In this document: in pieces, positions 38,349-38,399 of the stretch
Layout: each line of letters opens with the position of its first letter
Numbering within the stretch: the stretch's first letter is position 1
Assembly (NCBI GenBank): GCA_919901745.1
Contig: CAKKPP010000034.1
Location: forward strand, 18,866 to 57,264
Direction of reading: 5' to 3'
Source of the DNA: Chloroflexota bacterium
GTDB taxonomy: Bacteria; Chloroflexota; Limnocylindria; Limnocylindrales; CSP1-4
DNA length: 38,399 bases
Notes under the pieces: generated by a model
The model's database searches: none
The model's input: the letters and a program-made list of their open reading frames with translations, nothing else
Told to the model about the DNA's origin: nothing
Translations under genes and position numbers: made by a program

Positions 38349-38399
38349 GTGGCTGGTGTAAAACGCGCGTGCTGACCGGCTGACCGGGGGTTGGATTGG

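Overview
The window is GC-rich (roughly 70%), gene-dense DNA that reads as Chloroflexota, possibly a Limnocylindria-like lineage, with Actinobacteriota as the main alternative. This is an inference from several features: GC-rich short operons with 4-bp gene overlaps, a YabN-type MazG, system-II ResB, an alpha-type GlnA without an adenylylation site, a LytR-CpsA-Psr protein, CWB2 cell-wall-binding repeats, an LLM-class flavin/F420 enzyme, and no outer-membrane gene. No taxonomic marker such as rRNA is present.

Layout. Positions 1-371 hold the 3' end of a CWB2 surface-protein gene. Positions 418-5892 hold a dTDP-L-rhamnose operon (rfbA-rfbB-rfbD-rfbC) followed by a polyprenol-phosphate-sugar synthase and a GT4 glycosyltransferase. 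Positions 5895-8087 hold a convergent DUF3048 protein and a beta-solenoid-like protein with an Ala-rich N-terminus. Positions 8241-16757 hold acetyltransferase, aminotransferase, oxidoreductase, 6-dehydrogenase and 2-epimerase genes, which together match the five-step WbpA-B-E-D-I route to a UDP-2,3-diacetamido-2,3-dideoxy-uronic acid. Glycosyltransferases are interspersed. Positions 16784-22506 hold a double-GT4 fusion protein, a Wzt/Wzm-type ABC exporter on the minus strand, and another GT4. Positions 22595-27011 hold housekeeping genes: a parvulin-type foldase, mazG, rph and rdgB. Position 27255-28667 (minus) is an LCP-family polymer ligase. A tRNA-Pro(UGG) lies at 28920. Positions 29046-38348 hold an LLM oxidoreductase, a lipoprotein, an Lrp/AsnC regulator, a diguanylate cyclase, a trans-sulfuration-family PLP enzyme, ResB, a PucR regulator and glnA.

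How the parts may work together (inference). The first 22 kb looks like one surface-glycan locus. It would make dTDP-rhamnose and an anionic diacetamido-uronic acid, assemble a chain with about seven glycosyltransferase domains, and export it through an ABC-2 transporter. No Wzx/Wzy pair is seen, which fits ABC-dependent export. The LCP protein about 5 kb downstream could attach the polymer to peptidoglycan. CWB2 modules in Clostridioides difficile bind an anionic wall polymer, so the CWB2 gene beside this locus suggests a polymer-plus-retained-protein system. A second theme is transcriptional: many starts are preceded within 6-9 nt by a TANNNT box, which suggests frequent leaderless mRNAs.

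There is no gene-free stretch longer than 300 bases. The longest gaps are 28668-28919 (promoters of the LCP gene and the tRNA), 27012-27254 (G-rich repeat and hairpin), 8088-8240 (one candidate -10 box) and 36839-36983 (glnA leader).
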